A stretch of 60,967 nucleotides of DNA from Mycolicibacter kumamotonensis (lineage in GTDB: Bacteria > Actinomycetota > Actinomycetes > Mycobacteriales > Mycobacteriaceae): contig NZ_MVHU01000027.1 of the NCBI RefSeq assembly GCF_002086285.1, forward strand, positions 1 through 60,967, in the 5' to 3' direction. The translations under genes were made by a program, and so were the position numbers. Each line of letters opens with the position of its first letter. The stretch's first letter is position 1. The notes beneath the pieces were generated by a model that searched no databases, was not told the origin of the DNA, and saw only the letters and a list, made by a program, of their open reading frames with translations. Shown piece by piece: positions 8,162 to 16,579 of this stretch.

Positions 8162-8179
8162 TATGAAGACCTCTTCATA
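8162..8179. promoter_or_regulatory. Probable NmtR operator
   Basis: TATGAAGA-CC-TCTTCATA is a perfect 18-bp palindrome, part of a 12-2-12 inverted repeat with 10 of 12 matches, the layout used by ArsR/SmtB sensors. It lies 28 bp from the nmtR start and 53 bp from the start of the histidine-rich peptide gene. Confidence 0.75.
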
Positions 8180-8232
8180 CATTCTGGTATTGTGGGCCGG
8201 GAAGGGCTCGGCGCAACCACGGAGGCGATCCC

Positions 8233-8394
8233 ATGTCACACACCCCCACCTGCGACCAGGACAACCCCGGCCACACGCACGACCAGGGCTCGATCGAGCA
8301 CACGCACACCCACACTCATGCCGACGGGACCGTGCACACCCACACCCACACCCACGACGAGGGCCGGCTGGACGACCACGCCCACACGCACTGA
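8233..8394 (+). CDS. Histidine-rich 53-residue peptide, probable metal buffer
   Basis: The peptide has 14 His and one Cys in 53 residues, mostly as HTHTHTH and HAHTH runs ending at the C-terminus, with scattered Asp/Glu. GGAGG sits 8 nt before ATG 8233. It shares the NmtR operator region and is transcribed away from nmtR, so it is probably made when nickel or cobalt is high and binds these ions in the cytoplasm; there is no signal sequence or membrane helix. It is not an efflux pump, which is the usual NmtR target. The low-complexity His-Thr codon run (CACACN) could expand or shrink. Confidence 0.75.
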   Translation: MSHTPTCDQDNPGHTHDQGSIEHTHTHTHADGTVHTHTHTHDEGRLDDHAHTH

Positions 8395-8416
8395 TCGTGC
8401 GTCACCGAGGCGGCCT

Positions 8417-8845
8417 CTACGTGCAGAGCACCTGCCTGTTGAGCATGCAGTTCACCGGTGGCGAGTACGGCCCGCTCAGCACACCTCGGAAACCACCGGT
8501 GGCCGAGCCGCCGGGGGCGATGATGCGATTCCAGTTCGCCGGCGTCAGAACATAGTGCGTACCGGACCGGACAAAGTTGCTATTCCACGAGTGCGAGATG
8601 AATTCTCCTGGCGGCAGGTCGAATTCGAGTTTCCAATCGGTCAACGGCACCGCGCTCCGGTTGGTGATGGCGAAGCGCGCGATGAAACCGGTCTGCCACG
8701 TCGACGTCACCACCAGTGTCGCGGTGGCCGCCGCCGCATGCGCTGCGGCAGCGGTCAGGAGTCCGAAGACAACGACCATCACCGCGGACACGATTGCGTG
8801 CAGCGCTGTGCGCCAGTGCTGCACGTAGCTCACCTGTCCCGCCAT
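8417..8845 (-). CDS. Secreted CBM2 carbohydrate-binding protein (Rv1987-like)
   Basis: The 142-residue protein has a signal sequence over about residues 1-38 (MAGQVSYVQHWRTALHAIVS, then a hydrophobic core and AHA) and one family-2 carbohydrate-binding module: TSTWQTGFIARFAITN, DWKLEFDLP, SHSWNSNFV and NWNRIIAPGGSATGG. Length and sequence agree with M. tuberculosis Rv1987. The conserved tryptophans that contact cellulose or chitin are kept. There is no catalytic domain. It is convergent with the histidine-rich peptide gene. Confidence 0.88.
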   Translation of the reverse strand: MAGQVSYVQHWRTALHAIVSAVMVVVFGLLTAAAAHAAAATATLVVTSTWQTGFIARFAITNRSAVPLTDWKLEFDLPPGEFISHSWNSNFVRSGTHYVLTPANWNRIIAPGGSATGGFRGVLSGPYSPPVNCMLNRQVLCT

Positions 8846-8992
8846 AGCGGCGAACACTAAGGCCCCACGGTCGATGTCGGACCACTCCCCGCGGGCACGC
8901 GGCAGGATCTTTGCCCAACTGCAACCGGCGTGAAATCTCCCGTTCGGTTCCCCGAGCGGGTGTCGACGGTCCCGCTGTGCGCCCGCATGCAC

Positions 8993-9018
8993 TGGTCTGA
9001 CCACTTGACCTCTGGTCA
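8993..9018. promoter_or_regulatory. Probable operator of the GntR/FadR-type regulator
   Basis: TGGTCTGACCA at 8993-9003 is a perfect palindrome of the type bound by FCD-domain GntR regulators. A further half-site TGGTCA lies at 9013-9018, so TGACCA-N9-TGGTCA is a second overlapping inverted repeat. It is 22 bp upstream of the regulator's ATG, suggesting autoregulation. Confidence 0.6.
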
Positions 9019-9039
9019 GTCTTCGGGCATGGTGGGCGC

Positions 9040-9762
9040 ATGGCTCTTCGACAGGTGACTCGACAATCGGTACCTGACCACGTCTTCGAACAAATCATGT
9101 CCGACGTGCTCAGCGGCGAAATGGCGCCCGGCGAACTGCTGCCCAACGAGCGCAGGCTCGCCGAGGTGCTGGGCGTGTCGCGGCCGGCGGTCCGCGAAGC
9201 GCTCACCCGTCTCAACGCCGCCGGCCTGATCGAAGTCCGCCACGGAGACGCCACCACCGTGCGGGACTACCGCCGCCACGCCGGCCTGGACCTACTGCCC
9301 CGCTTGCTGCTCCGCGGTGACGAACTGGACCTGGCGGTCGTGCGCAGCATCTTGGAGGCCCGGCTGCACAACGGGCCCAAGGTCGCCGAGCTGGCCGCCG
9401 AACGCAGCGGCGCACAGGCGGCCGACGTGCTCGAGGCCGCCGTGGCCGCGTTGGCCGCCCAAGAGGACCCGGTGGAACGTCAGCGTGCGGCGCTGAGGTT
9501 CTGGGACCACGTCGTCGACGCCGCGGACTCCATCGTCTTCCGGCTGATGTTCAACACCCTGCGTGCCACCTACGAGCCGGCCCTCGAAGCCCTTGCCACG
9601 GTCATGGCAGCCGAGGTCAGTCACCCCGAGCTGTATCAGCGAGTGGCGCAAGCGATCACCGCCGGCGACCCGGCCGGCGCGAGAAGCGCCGCGGTCGAAC
9701 TGCTCGAGCCGGCCACACGCGGCCTGCTGACCGCCCTGTCCGGTCTGGATGAACAGCGATGA
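9040..9762 (+). CDS. GntR/FadR-family (FCD) transcriptional regulator
   Basis: The 240-residue protein has an N-terminal winged helix (LLPNERRLAEVLGVSRPAVR, residues about 33-52) and an all-helical FCD ligand domain with the Asp/His metal-type residues (LDLAVVRSILEARLHNGP, FWDHVVDAADS). Its stop overlaps the start of the fatty acid hydroxylase by ATGA, so it likely controls that gene and perhaps itself through the palindrome just upstream. The effector could be a lipid or organic acid; this is inference. Confidence 0.88.
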   Translation: MALRQVTRQSVPDHVFEQIMSDVLSGEMAPGELLPNERRLAEVLGVSRPAVREALTRLNAAGLIEVRHGDATTVRDYRRHAGLDLLPRLLLRGDELDLAVVRSILEARLHNGPKVAELAAERSGAQAADVLEAAVAALAAQEDPVERQRAALRFWDHVVDAADSIVFRLMFNTLRATYEPALEALATVMAAEVSHPELYQRVAQAITAGDPAGARSAAVELLEPATRGLLTALSGLDEQR

Positions 9763-10415
9763 CGACACAGGTACGTAGTGGGTTCACCCTGGTCGATGCC
9801 GGCCGGGAGTTCTGGCGGCACCCCTCCTCCTGGGTCCTGTCGCTCACGTTCATCGCGGCGCTGGCCGCCCGGATCGTGGTCGGCGACTGGCAGTTCAGCG
9901 ACGTCGTGCTGCCGGTGCTGATGGTCGCTGCTTTCCCCGTCTTCGAGTGGATCATCCACATCGTCATCCTGCATTGGCGACCGCGCACTGCCGGCCGGTT
10001 CACCTTGGATCCGCTACTGGCGCGCAAACACCGCGAGCACCACCGTGAACCGCGCAGAATCGAGCTCATCTTCATCCCCTCGCAGACATTGCTCTGGCTG
10101 ATCCCCACCACGGTCGCCTTGCCGTTGCTGGTCTTCAATCGACTCGGTCTCGGGCTGACATTCTTGGTCTTCATCACCGCCCTCGGACTCGTCTACGAGT
10201 GGACGCATTACCTCATCCACACCGACTACAAGCCGAAATACGGTGTGTACCGGGCGATCTGGCGTAATCACCGACTGCACCACTTCAAGAATGAGCACTA
10301 CTGGTTCACCATCACCAGCACCGGAACCGCGGATCGACTACTCGGTACCTACCCGGATCAGTCGGCGGTCCCGACGTCGCCGACAGCCAAGAATCTCCAC
10401 GGCGCGACACGCTGA
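9759..10415 (+). CDS. Fatty acid hydroxylase / sterol desaturase superfamily membrane protein
   Basis: The 218-residue protein has four or so hydrophobic helices and the di-iron histidine motifs HREHHRE (91-97), HYLIH (150-154) and HRLHH (171-175), plus His180. Enzymes of this group hydroxylate or desaturate lipids in the membrane using O2. The start overlaps the GntR stop (ATGA). All histidine boxes are intact. The substrate is unknown. Confidence 0.85.
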   Translation: MTTQVRSGFTLVDAGREFWRHPSSWVLSLTFIAALAARIVVGDWQFSDVVLPVLMVAAFPVFEWIIHIVILHWRPRTAGRFTLDPLLARKHREHHREPRRIELIFIPSQTLLWLIPTTVALPLLVFNRLGLGLTFLVFITALGLVYEWTHYLIHTDYKPKYGVYRAIWRNHRLHHFKNEHYWFTITSTGTADRLLGTYPDQSAVPTSPTAKNLHGATR

Positions 10416-10467
10416 CGCCTCCGGATGGCCACGGCTGCGTCTCGAACCCGAAGTGCTTGAATAAGCC

Positions 10468-11391
10468 GTGGCCAACCGGATCCAGTCGCTTCTCGGGGTT
10501 GCCTACCCCGTCATCCAGGCGCCGATGACGTACATCGCGCGCGCCGAACTCGCTGCGGCGGTCTCCGAGGCCGGCGGGCTCGGCATGATCGAAACCCTCA
10601 CCCCGGAGGGGCGCGCGGACCTGCGGCGGGTGCGCGAACTCACCGACAAACCGGTGGCAGCCAACCTCATGATCCAGGGATGGAAGAAGGATCCCTCGAT
10701 CGTCGACATCCTGGCCGAGGCCGGCATACGCCACGTCTTCACCTCGGCCGGCGATCCCGCGTTGTTCACCAAACTGCTGCACGACGCCGGGATGACAGTG
10801 GTGCATGTCGTCGGATCACTCAAGGGCGCGCACAAGGCCGCCGACGCCGGTGTCGACGCGCTGGTGGTCGAGGGCGTCGAGGGCGGCGGATTCAAATCAT
10901 TGCTCGGGGCCTCGACCATGGTGCTGCTGCCCCTGGTTGCCGAAAACGTCGACCTGCCCATCATCGCCGCGGGCGGCATGTGCGATGCACGGTCGGCGGC
11001 GGCGTCACTGGTGTTGGGCGCCGAGGGCGTGCAGATGGGCACCCGGATGCTGGCCAGTCAGGAATCCGCGGTGCACACGAACTTCAAGGAAGCGATCGTG
11101 GCGGCAAACGACGCCGGCACAGTGCTTCTCGACATTCCCGGCAATCCGACCATGCGGGTTCTGCGGACCGGACTGGCGGCCCGAGTCGCAGCACATGACC
11201 CGGGCGCGCAGCTGCTGGGAAAGGTCACCGAGCTGTACTTCGACGGCGACATGGAAGCCAGCGTCGCCAACACCGGCCAGGTGTCATCGCGCATTGCCGA
11301 ACTTCTCCCGGTGTCGGAGATCATCCGCCGGACCTGGGACGAAATCGAAGCCGTGTTGAGCGAGGCGCGGTCCCGAACCGGCCGTTCGTAA
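10468..11391 (+). CDS. Nitronate monooxygenase / 2-nitropropane dioxygenase-like flavoprotein
   Basis: The 307-residue TIM-barrel protein has IQAPMTYIARAELAAAVSEA at the N-terminus, the FMN-binding segments VEGVEGGGFKS and PIIAAGGMCDARS, and GVQMGTRMLASQES. These fit the NMO family, FMN enzymes acting on nitronates or as enoyl reductases. Translation starts at GTG 10468, where the N-terminal text ANRIQSLLGVAYPVIQAPM matches the family. It follows the hydroxylase by 52 nt. Confidence 0.85.
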   Translation: MANRIQSLLGVAYPVIQAPMTYIARAELAAAVSEAGGLGMIETLTPEGRADLRRVRELTDKPVAANLMIQGWKKDPSIVDILAEAGIRHVFTSAGDPALFTKLLHDAGMTVVHVVGSLKGAHKAADAGVDALVVEGVEGGGFKSLLGASTMVLLPLVAENVDLPIIAAGGMCDARSAAASLVLGAEGVQMGTRMLASQESAVHTNFKEAIVAANDAGTVLLDIPGNPTMRVLRTGLAARVAAHDPGAQLLGKVTELYFDGDMEASVANTGQVSSRIAELLPVSEIIRRTWDEIEAVLSEARSRTGRS

Positions 11392-11497
11392 ACCGGAACG
11401 GGCGACCGCGTTGTCTCCGGGTCGGCGAACTCGCCCTCCAAAGAGCTTCCAGAGCCCATGATGATGCAATGGATCGCCGCATCCTGATGACCGGATC

Positions 11498-12331
11498 ATG
11501 ACGTCGCCCGATTCTTCGCGGGCGACGGCGATCTCGCGCTTTCAGCTGTTCGCTGCCCTCGGAGTGATCGCCATCCCGGCCCTGGGCTGGTTCACCCAAG
11601 ATTGGTCCGGCGCGACGACCCTGGTGGTGTACTGGTTCGAGAACGTGACCGTGTGCCTGTTCGTGATAGCTCGCATCGCCGTGCACCGGCGCTGGAATCC
11701 CAGATATGGTCACTTCCACTATCGCGCACCGCAATCCGGCGGCCCGGCGAAGCAATCGTTTTTGGCCGGCTTCGCCCGCGTCAGCCTGGCCTTCTGCGCT
11801 GCCCACGGGATCTTCCTCGGCGCCATTCTGGGACTGCTGGCGCACAACCGCGCGACTGAGCTTGAACTCCTCGATCTGGATTGGCGCAGCGCCGGATGGG
11901 GGTGTTTGAGCGTACTGCTGTTCCTGACGCTCAATTTCCTACTCGATCTGGTCGACCTGCGCCGATGGTCGTTCCGAGACGTCGAGCGCACCGCCGATAT
12001 CGGGCTGGGCCGCGTCATGGTCGTGCATCTGACGTTGTTGCTCGGATTCGCCGGGATCGCCGCCACCGATGCTCCCGGCACGCTGTTCGGGGTCTTCGTG
12101 GTGCTCAAGACCCTCGCCTCACTCAGCACGGTGGTTCCCCAATGGGAACCGGAACGCCCGCCGCGCTGGCTCAGCAGCCTGATGAACCGCATGCCGAACG
12201 TGCACCCCGGCGAGCGCTTCGAGGATTTCTGGGTCCAGGATCAAGAGCGCGAGCGGCAGAGGCAGCGGCGCAACGAGCAGCCCTGGCGGGCCGCGGCACC
12301 AGATCCCGGTAATCCAGGGGCGGCCCACTGA
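11498..12331 (+). CDS. Multipass membrane protein, DUF6498-like
   Basis: The 277-residue protein has about six hydrophobic segments, for example LFAALGVIAIPALGW, LSVLLFLTLNFLLDLV and HLTLLLGFAGIA, and the conserved start-helix sequence VVYWFENVTVCLFVIAR. The charged tail from about residue 250 is rich in Arg and Gln. I associate the YWFENV motif with DUF6498 membrane proteins, whose role is unknown. ATG 11498 has a weak ribosome site. Confidence 0.65.
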   Translation: MTSPDSSRATAISRFQLFAALGVIAIPALGWFTQDWSGATTLVVYWFENVTVCLFVIARIAVHRRWNPRYGHFHYRAPQSGGPAKQSFLAGFARVSLAFCAAHGIFLGAILGLLAHNRATELELLDLDWRSAGWGCLSVLLFLTLNFLLDLVDLRRWSFRDVERTADIGLGRVMVVHLTLLLGFAGIAATDAPGTLFGVFVVLKTLASLSTVVPQWEPERPPRWLSSLMNRMPNVHPGERFEDFWVQDQERERQRQRRNEQPWRAAAPDPGNPGAAH

Positions 12332-12343
12332 CCCCACCGGGGA

Positions 12344-13360
12344 CTACCGGCTCGAGATACCTCGCGCGATCTCGCCGTAGCGTTCGAAACGCTTGCTGTC
12401 GCCCAGCGCGTTGTACAAGACCAGGCGAGTCGCCACACCCCCGTACTTGGCGATCAGACTGTCCCCCAACTCATCCCAGGTCGACTCGGTCGCAAAGACG
12501 GCCAGGTGCTCGTCGGTGATCTGCGCCGCCATGCCCGCGAAGTCGCCGGCCTTCTGCTTCTCGCGGATACGGGCGGTCGTGCCGTCGAACCCGGCCTCGT
12601 CCCAGATGAATGCATAGTTCGGCGTGCTTCCGTAGAAGCTCATACTGGCGCGCACCAGTTCGCGTTCCTGATGGCGCTCTTCGTCGCTGTCGCCGACGAT
12701 CGTCATCGCGGGCACGATGATGTCGATGTCAGCGGTGGAGCGGCCCGCCTTGTGGGCGCCTTCGGCGACCTTCGGAACGACGTGGCGCGCGATATAACCG
12801 GGCTCGCCAAGCGGATGGACGTGCACACCGTCGGCCACTTCGCCCGCCATGCGCAGCATCCACGGATTCACCGCCGCGATGTCCACCTTGGGGTCAGGGG
12901 CGTCGATCACGCCGGGGCTCCATTGCGGAGTGATGAAATCGAGGTCGTAGAACGGCCCGTGATGAGCCAAGGTCCCGGTCCGGAATGCGGAAAAGCATGC
13001 CTTGACCGCCAGAACGTAGTCGCGCAGACGTGGACCGGGATGGTCGAACGCCGCACCGTAACGCCGCACGACGTGGGTACGGACCTGCGTGCCGAGACCG
13101 AGCCGGAACTTTCCCGCCGTCGCCTCCTGCAGTTCCCACGCCGTCGCAGCGGTGACGAAGGGACTGCGCGGAAAGGCCACCGCGACTCCGGTCGAAATCT
13201 CCAGTCCCGGTGCGGCCTGAGAGGCGATGGCGGCGTTGAGATACGCGGTGCGGCCGGCTTCGGTGAGCAAAAGACCCGAGAAACCCGCGGCCTGGGTCTG
13301 GCGGGCAAACTCACCGACCTTCCCCAGCGGCTGTGGAATGGCCATGACGTCAACATGCAC
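12344..13360 (-). CDS. F420-dependent luciferase-like oxidoreductase (TIGR03617-type)
   Basis: The 338-residue TIM-barrel protein carries the LLM features EISTGVAVAFPRSPFVTA, KFRLGLGTQVRTHV, AAVNPWMLRMAGEVADGVHVHP and a C-terminal PKVAEGAHKAGRS segment. In mycobacteria these enzymes use reduced F420 for hydride transfer. MHVDVMAIPQPLG is a normal start for the subfamily. It is convergent with the upstream membrane protein (12 bp apart). The substrate is unknown. Confidence 0.85.
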   Translation of the reverse strand: MHVDVMAIPQPLGKVGEFARQTQAAGFSGLLLTEAGRTAYLNAAIASQAAPGLEISTGVAVAFPRSPFVTAATAWELQEATAGKFRLGLGTQVRTHVVRRYGAAFDHPGPRLRDYVLAVKACFSAFRTGTLAHHGPFYDLDFITPQWSPGVIDAPDPKVDIAAVNPWMLRMAGEVADGVHVHPLGEPGYIARHVVPKVAEGAHKAGRSTADIDIIVPAMTIVGDSDEERHQERELVRASMSFYGSTPNYAFIWDEAGFDGTTARIREKQKAGDFAGMAAQITDEHLAVFATESTWDELGDSLIAKYGGVATRLVLYNALGDSKRFERYGEIARGISSR

Positions 13361-13491
13361 GAGCGAATCCTACGGGGTGGATCGTGCCGATAACCGGCTT
13401 CACGCCGGGCCGAGTCCGGATATCGACGACCCAGCATGCTGTTCGGCGGCTAAGGCCTGCCTGTAGCGTGACGGAGGTGAATTCCCCACGG

Positions 13492-14034
13492 ATGCGTTCC
13501 CTGGTTTGGCTCGCCGCCTGCATTGCCGCCGCCGCCGTCCCCCTGGCCGGAGCCGGCACGGCAACCGCGGCCGACTCCTGCCCCACCGCTGCAGCGGCGG
13601 CCGGCGGGACGCCGGAGTGGACGCTGGACGGCGCCACCGGCAGCGTCGCGGTCACCGGGTCGACGTCCTCGGCAGCGCCGCGGGTCGAGGTCACCACGCC
13701 GTTCAGCGTGACCCAGACCCAGGTGCACACATTGCAGGCCGGCGACGGGCCGGTGGTTGCCCCGACGGCTACGGTGTCGGTCTGCTACATGGGTGTCAAC
13801 GGTCGTGACGGCACGGTGTTCGACAGCAGCTACACCCGGGGCGCCCCGGTCGACTTCCCCCTCAACGGAGTCGTGCCGGGATTCCAGAAGGCCATCGCGG
13901 GACAGCATGTGGGCTCCACGGTCGCCGTCGCGATGACGTCCGCGGACGGCTACCCCGACGGTCAGCCCCGCGCCGGTATCCGGCCGGGCGACACCCTGGT
14001 CTTCGCGATCAAGATCCTCAGCGCCACAAGCTGA
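13492..14034 (+). CDS. Secreted FKBP-type peptidyl-prolyl isomerase
   Basis: The 180-residue protein has a signal peptide (MRSLVWLAACIAAAAVPLAG ... ATA) and a C-terminal FKBP domain: SVCYMGVNGRDGTVFDSS, VVPGFQKAIAGQHVGS and RPGDTLVFAIKIL. It should speed prolyl isomerisation of exported proteins. There is no lipobox, unlike its paralogue at 16580-17197, which is nearly identical over the last 140 residues. GTG 13477 is an alternative start by analogy with the paralogue. The two copies flank the KasB-like/methyltransferase pair. Confidence 0.82.
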   Translation: MRSLVWLAACIAAAAVPLAGAGTATAADSCPTAAAAAGGTPEWTLDGATGSVAVTGSTSSAAPRVEVTTPFSVTQTQVHTLQAGDGPVVAPTATVSVCYMGVNGRDGTVFDSSYTRGAPVDFPLNGVVPGFQKAIAGQHVGSTVAVAMTSADGYPDGQPRAGIRPGDTLVFAIKILSATS

Positions 14035-14385
14035 CCTGCCGCGATATCGCGGCGCTTTCACCCTGTCCGGACCGGACTCGGCGCAGCTGCTTCGTCGTGA
14101 CCGCCGGTCGCCTGAGCCATGGGCCAAAGATGATCTCCTCTCGGCGGCACCGCAATCGGCGCTGAGCTGAAGAGAAATTCCGCGAAGCGGCGTTTGGGCC
14201 GACCTGCACCGGGGAAAACACCCCGACAGTCGACTCGGTTGGGAACGGCGGGTGCGTTTTCGAAGGTCAACACGTGAGCGGGATGCGCCGGTGCATTCTC
14301 GCGGGACAGGGTCGGCCCGCGTGACCGCAGTCCGGCCGGTTCATCCTCACCAAGCGATCCCCCACCAGAAAGCCGGGTGACTGCC
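14035..14385. other. 351-bp gap before the KasB-like gene
   Basis: No gene is visible. The 5' end holds a 16-bp palindrome directly after the FKBP stop (likely terminator); the rest presumably contains the promoter of the KasB-like gene, which I cannot place with confidence. Confidence 0.4.
14038..14053 (+). terminator. Palindrome after the FKBP gene, possible terminator
   Basis: GCCGCGATATCGCGGC is a perfect 16-bp palindrome starting 4 bp after the FKBP stop. There is no T-run, as is common for mycobacterial terminators. It has no loop if fully paired, so a true hairpin would need a few central bases unpaired. Confidence 0.4.
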
Positions 14386-15639
14386 ATGACCAGGTTCTCG
14401 ACGGGCAAGGGATTTCCCGATGTGGTGGTCACCGGGGTCGCTATGACCACCGCACTGGCCACCGACGTCGACGACACCTGGAAAAAACTGCTGGACGGTC
14501 AAAGCGGCATTCGCCGTCTCGATGACCCCTTCGTCGAGCAGTTCCACCTGCCGGTACGCATCGGCGGCCACCTGCTCGAAGAATTCGACCATGAACTGAC
14601 CCACAAGGAACTGCACCGTTTTTCGTATCTGCAGAAGATGTCCACGGTGTTGGGCCGGCGGGCCTGGGCCCACGCCGGATCACCGGAGGTCGACACCCGC
14701 CGTCTGATGGTGTCCATCGGCACCGGGCTGGGCTCACCGGAGGAACTGGTCTGGGGCTATCAGGGCATGGTCGAGCACGGCATGAAAGGCGTGTCACCGC
14801 TAGGGGTTCAGAAGTACATGCCCAACGCGGCGGCCGCGGCGGTCGGGCTGGAGAGAGGCGCCAAGGCCGGGGTGCTGACCCCGGTCTCAGCGTGCGCCTC
14901 GGGAGCCGAAGCGATCGCGCAGGCCTGGCGCGACATCGTCTATGACGAAGCCGACATCGCCATCTGCGGCGGGGTGGAGACCAAAATCGAGGCGGTACCG
15001 ATAGCCGGCTTCGCCGCGATGCGCATCGTGTTGTCCACCAGCAACGACGATCCGGCCGGTGCGTGCCGCCCGTTCGACCGTGACCGCAACGGCTTCGTCT
15101 TCGGTGAGGGCGCTGCACTGATGGTCATCGAAACCGAACAGCACGCCAAGGCACGCGGCGCTTCCATTCTGGCCCGATTGATGGGCGCGGGGATCACCTC
15201 TGATGGCTACCACATCGTGGCGCCCGACCCGTCCGGCGAGCGAGCCGGTTACGCCATGACACGGGCGATCGAACTCGCGGGGCTGACACCGGCCGATATC
15301 GGGCACGTCAACGCTCACGCCACGGGCACCCACATCGGGGACCTGGCCGAGGCACAGGCGATCTGCAATGCGATGGGCAGCCACCGGCCGGCGGTGTACG
15401 CACCGAAATCCGCCCTGGGCCATTCGGTCGGCGCGGTGGGCGCGGTCGAGGCGATCCTGACGGTACTGGCATTACGCGACGGCATTATCCCGCCCACGCT
15501 GAACCTGCACCATCTCGACCCAGGCGTCGACCTGGACGTAGTGGCCGGCCAGCCTCGAATGGGTGACTATCGCTACGCGATCAGCAACTCGTTCGGATTC
15601 GGCGGTCACAACGTGGCGCTGGTCTTCGGCACGTATTAG
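14386..15639 (+). CDS. KasB-like beta-ketoacyl-ACP synthase
   Basis: This condensing enzyme of the FAS-II type closely resembles KasB. Counting from a possible GTG at 14377, the catalytic residues are Cys173 (VSACASGAEA), His314 (VNAHATGT), Lys344 and His349 (APKSALGHSVGA). KasB lengthens meromycolic chains. It stands outside a kasA-kasB-accD operon and is followed 15 bp later by a mycolic-acid-type methyltransferase, suggesting a dedicated accessory mycolate or fatty acid pathway. ATG 14386 and GTG 14377 are both reasonable starts. Confidence 0.88.
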   Translation: MTRFSTGKGFPDVVVTGVAMTTALATDVDDTWKKLLDGQSGIRRLDDPFVEQFHLPVRIGGHLLEEFDHELTHKELHRFSYLQKMSTVLGRRAWAHAGSPEVDTRRLMVSIGTGLGSPEELVWGYQGMVEHGMKGVSPLGVQKYMPNAAAAAVGLERGAKAGVLTPVSACASGAEAIAQAWRDIVYDEADIAICGGVETKIEAVPIAGFAAMRIVLSTSNDDPAGACRPFDRDRNGFVFGEGAALMVIETEQHAKARGASILARLMGAGITSDGYHIVAPDPSGERAGYAMTRAIELAGLTPADIGHVNAHATGTHIGDLAEAQAICNAMGSHRPAVYAPKSALGHSVGAVGAVEAILTVLALRDGIIPPTLNLHHLDPGVDLDVVAGQPRMGDYRYAISNSFGFGGHNVALVFGTY

Positions 15640-15654
15640 AAAGCGGCAGAACAG

Positions 15655-16569
15655 ATGCCGAAGGATCTCGAGCCTCATTTCGACGACGTACAGGCACACT
15701 ACGACCTGTCCGACGAGTTCTTCCGGCTGTTCCTCGATCCGAGCCAAACCTACAGCTGCGCCTACTTCGAGCGCGAGGATATGACACTGGAACAAGCTCA
15801 GCTCGCCAAAATCGATCTGTCCCTGGGCAAACTCCGATTGCAGCCGGGGATGAAGCTGCTCGACATCGGCTGCGGCTGGGGCGCCACGATGCGCCGCGCT
15901 GTCGAGAAGTACGACGTCAACGTCGTAGGCCTGACCCTGAGCAAGAACCAGGCCGTCGCCGCCCAGGCGGCGCTCGACACGATGGACACCTCCCGCAGCC
16001 GGCAGGTGCTGCTGGAGGGCTGGGAATGCTTCGACGAGCCCGTCGACCGGATCGTCTCCATCGGAGCGTTCGAGCACTTCGGCCACGAGCGCTACGACGA
16101 CTTCTTCACCATGACCGCCAACGTCTTGCCTCCGGACGGCGTGATGCTTTTGCACACCATCTCCGGCTTGACCTATCCCCAGATGCAAGAACGCGGCCTG
16201 CCATTGACATTCGCGATGGCCCGCTTCATCAAATTCATTGTCACCGAGATCTTTCCGGGCGGCCGGTTGCCCACCATCGAGATGGTGCAAGACCATGCCG
16301 CGGCCGCGGGGTTCACGCTGACCCAACGGCAATCCCTGCAACCGCACTACGTGCGGACTCTCGACTGCTGGGCACGCGCGTTGGAATCCCACCGTGAGGA
16401 GGCGATCGCGGTCCAGTCCCAAGAGGTCTACGACCGCTACATGCGTTACCTGACGGGCTGCTCCGATGGATTCCGCGCCGGCTATATCGATGTCACCCAG
16501 TTCACGCTGGAGAAGCAGGACTCACGACGTGACCCACCGGCGCCTGGCTCGTCGAAGCCGGGCCGGTAG
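15655..16569 (+). CDS. Mycolic acid methyltransferase / cyclopropane synthase (CmaA/MmaA family)
   Basis: The 304-residue S-adenosylmethionine enzyme has the family's VQAHYDLSDEFFRLFLDP, YSCAYFE (33-39), SAM motif LDIGCGWGATM (69-79), GAFEHFG and the long conserved TEIFPGGRLPTIEMV. It modifies double bonds in meromycolate chains to cyclopropane or methyl-branched oxygenated groups; which one cannot be read from sequence by eye. It is cotranscribed with the KasB-like gene. The last 15 or so residues (rich in Arg, Pro, Ser) are outside the family core. Confidence 0.9.
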   Translation: MPKDLEPHFDDVQAHYDLSDEFFRLFLDPSQTYSCAYFEREDMTLEQAQLAKIDLSLGKLRLQPGMKLLDIGCGWGATMRRAVEKYDVNVVGLTLSKNQAVAAQAALDTMDTSRSRQVLLEGWECFDEPVDRIVSIGAFEHFGHERYDDFFTMTANVLPPDGVMLLHTISGLTYPQMQERGLPLTFAMARFIKFIVTEIFPGGRLPTIEMVQDHAAAAGFTLTQRQSLQPHYVRTLDCWARALESHREEAIAVQSQEVYDRYMRYLTGCSDGFRAGYIDVTQFTLEKQDSRRDPPAPGSSKPGR

Positions 16570-16579
16570 CCTGACCAAG

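Noticed and set aside
8255..8392. Repetitive CACACCC-type DNA that could be read as a tandem repeat or small CRISPR-like array
   Set aside because: The period is irregular and the bases encode the HTHTH runs of the histidine-rich peptide in a frame with a good ribosome site; there are no spacers.
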